Below, one piece after another: positions 62,489 to 64,000 of a DNA stretch of 64,000 nucleotides (positions within the stretch are counted from its first letter, which is position 1; every line of letters begins with the position of its first letter). The DNA lies in contig NC_088315.1 in assembly GCF_910592395.1 (NCBI RefSeq), positions 7,938,501-8,002,500 of the forward strand, read 5' to 3'. The position numbers and the translations under genes were made by a program. The DNA is from Lineus longissimus. Its lineage: Eukaryota > Nemertea > Pilidiophora > Heteronemertea > Lineidae. A model generated the notes under the pieces. It worked only from the letters and a program-made list of their open reading frames with translations, was not told the DNA's origin and did not search any database.

Positions 62489-64000
62489 ATGGCAGATGAT
62501 GAAGACGATTTCGGAGAATTTGGTGGATTTGAGGTAAATGGAGTTCCCCCTATAGTTCAGTCAATTCTGACATGTCGGAAAACAACTGTGTTTTCATTGG
62601 TCAAATTGGTTGTATATTTCTTTATTTAATCAACAAAAAATACTCCAAGACCAGGTATTTTGGAACAATGACATACACACAGGCAAGGCTGTCAAGGAGA
62701 TATCAGAACACTTTGGCCCACAGGTTTATTACCTGTAGCACACAACTGTTATTACAAATTTCTTTTTCAGGCTGCAGATCCAGATCTTGATGGTGCAGGA
62801 CCTGTAAATGTTGAAGCCAGTCCGTCACCATGGGCATTATTCCCTGCAGGTAAATGAAATAGTGGGTTAATACTCCAAGTGAAGGGGTCAAGAAACTGAT
62901 ATCCCACATTTCGGTGGTGACCTACATTTTGGTCTTTTTGACAAATTCAGCATAGAATTTTATTTGTGCACTGATACTGTAATATCTTATATGTCTTAGT
63001 TTCAGTATACCTGCCCATCTGGATCTCTTTCATTACCTTGTTCTAGTATCTCACAAGCCAGTAACAAATGTGGTAAAGAATATGGAAGTGAGCCTTAATA
63101 TGTATTTTTTCTTGTGACAGGTACAGCTGCGCCAGACCTTATTCAAGCCCAAGGCATGGTCTACCCGCATGGTATGGAGCCACCCTTCGTACAAGAAGAC
63201 GTCAATGCTGCAGCTGCAGGAACCAATAATAACGTCCAACAACCACCAGAATCTGTGGGGTTTTATATGGAGAATGACTTATTAGTGTCCAATGCTCAGG
63301 TATGTGTAGCATTGAAGTTTTGCTATGAGTTAAAGTGTTGGTCTACCATGTGATATAGTTCTGGAGTGCATTCCTGGTGTTTTGATGTGATGCATTGCAC
63401 TGGCAGTTTCTAGATTTGGATTCAGATTCCATGTTTTTCGTTTGCTGTGGCCAGTCTCGAGGTGAAGGATGGAGGCGCCTCTCTAGAGGGTGTTGCTCCT
63501 GAGATCACCTCTTCTCAGTTGGTAGGGATTTCTCTGAGCCTGTTTCAAGGGCGTCTTTGCCTCCCAGTAGGCCTAAAGGTGCTGGATGTGTGTCTGATTT
63601 GTCCGGTTTACATGTAATATATTTCTCATTTCCAGAACTAGGAGTGTATCATAATGTGCTATTTTGTTTTTCTAGCCTAGTGTGTCTCATGATGATGTAT
63701 TGGAGCTCAGTCACGGTTCAGGTTCATCCGACAGCAACCGTTCATCTGGGGCATGCCATCAACGAGCTGCTGTTCCTGATATTCAGAGTTTAGATATAAC
63801 CGCCCAGAGCCATCCGCGGAGTGCTCCAGAGGCAGACGCACCTGTAGATATACTCCCATTAGAGCTGCCAGGATTATGTAACCACATTTCCGGAAATGAA
63901 GTACCGGTATCACCAAGTGGTGGATTGGTGCAGGGGGCTGGAAATGGCGTCCAGAATGCCGAGATTGGACAGGGAGAACCTGCTGCAGCCCCTGGCAGGG
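62489..64000 (+). CDS. AFTPH: Aftiphilin-like clathrin-adaptor accessory protein (5' part; runs off window)
   Basis: Aftiphilin binds the AP-1 gamma-ear and clathrin and acts at the trans-Golgi network and endosomes. Exons 62489-62533, 62771-62849, 63121-63299 and 63676 to beyond 64000 are joined in consistent phases, giving about 209 residues so far. The start MADDEDDFGEFGGFE matches the EDDDDDEFGEFGGF box near the human aftiphilin N-terminus; FGEF and FGGF fit the gamma-ear binding motif of acidic-flanked phenylalanine-glycine tetrapeptides. The rest so far (PSPWALFPAG, then Ser/Pro/Gln-rich sequence) is low in conservation, as expected for this disordered family. The clathrin-binding C-terminal domain would lie outside the window, so the name rests mainly on the first exon; gamma-synergin-like proteins are the alternative. 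Confidence 0.65.

Overview
This is nuclear DNA from an animal, most likely a marine invertebrate. Genes are split into many short exons (about 45-225 bp) by GT-AG introns, and their proteins are clearly metazoan (WDR4, RHNO1, C2CD5, an aftiphilin-like protein). Introns and spacers are full of small inverted-repeat transposons, tRNA-derived SINE relics and minisatellites. I cannot place the phylum from sequence alone. Gene models below come from manual exon-by-exon reading; every internal splice junction quoted keeps reading frame.

Layout. (1) 3.6-21.4 kb, plus strand: WDR4, the non-catalytic subunit of the tRNA m7G46 methyltransferase. Eight coding exons are found; the 5' exon was not. The terminal exon lies in a 2.34-kb segment that is tandemly duplicated, so a second, apparently identical terminal exon follows. 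(2) 22.5-23.4 kb: a non-autonomous element with long terminal inverted repeats and a perfect 9-bp target duplication. (3) 25.4-28.4 kb, minus strand: a five-exon gene for an unrecognised 636-residue secreted protein with a signal peptide, dibasic cleavage sites, an Asp-rich acidic block and a three-fold Lys/Ala-rich repeat. It is the best candidate in the window for something undescribed. (4) 28.6-32.0 kb: nested transposons, with an uninterrupted paralogous copy nearby that works as an empty-site control.

(5) 33.9-35.1 kb, plus strand: a two-exon homologue of RHNO1 (RHINO), a partner of the 9-1-1 checkpoint clamp. (6) 36.2-60.7 kb, minus strand: a complete 27-exon C2CD5 (CDP138) gene of 1043 residues. 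All five calcium-binding aspartates and the position-197 Akt-type site are present. (7) 40.4-42.9 kb, plus strand: a five-exon ankyrin-repeat gene nested antisense inside one C2CD5 intron. (8) 62.5 kb to the window end, plus strand: the start of an aftiphilin-like gene, head-to-head with C2CD5 and cut off by the window edge.

The genes are not an operon or pathway cluster. WDR4 and the secreted-protein gene are convergent, as are RHNO1 and C2CD5; C2CD5 and the aftiphilin-like gene are divergent and may share a promoter region of about 1.8 kb. C2CD5 and aftiphilin both act in vesicle traffic, but I see no reason to link that to their adjacency.
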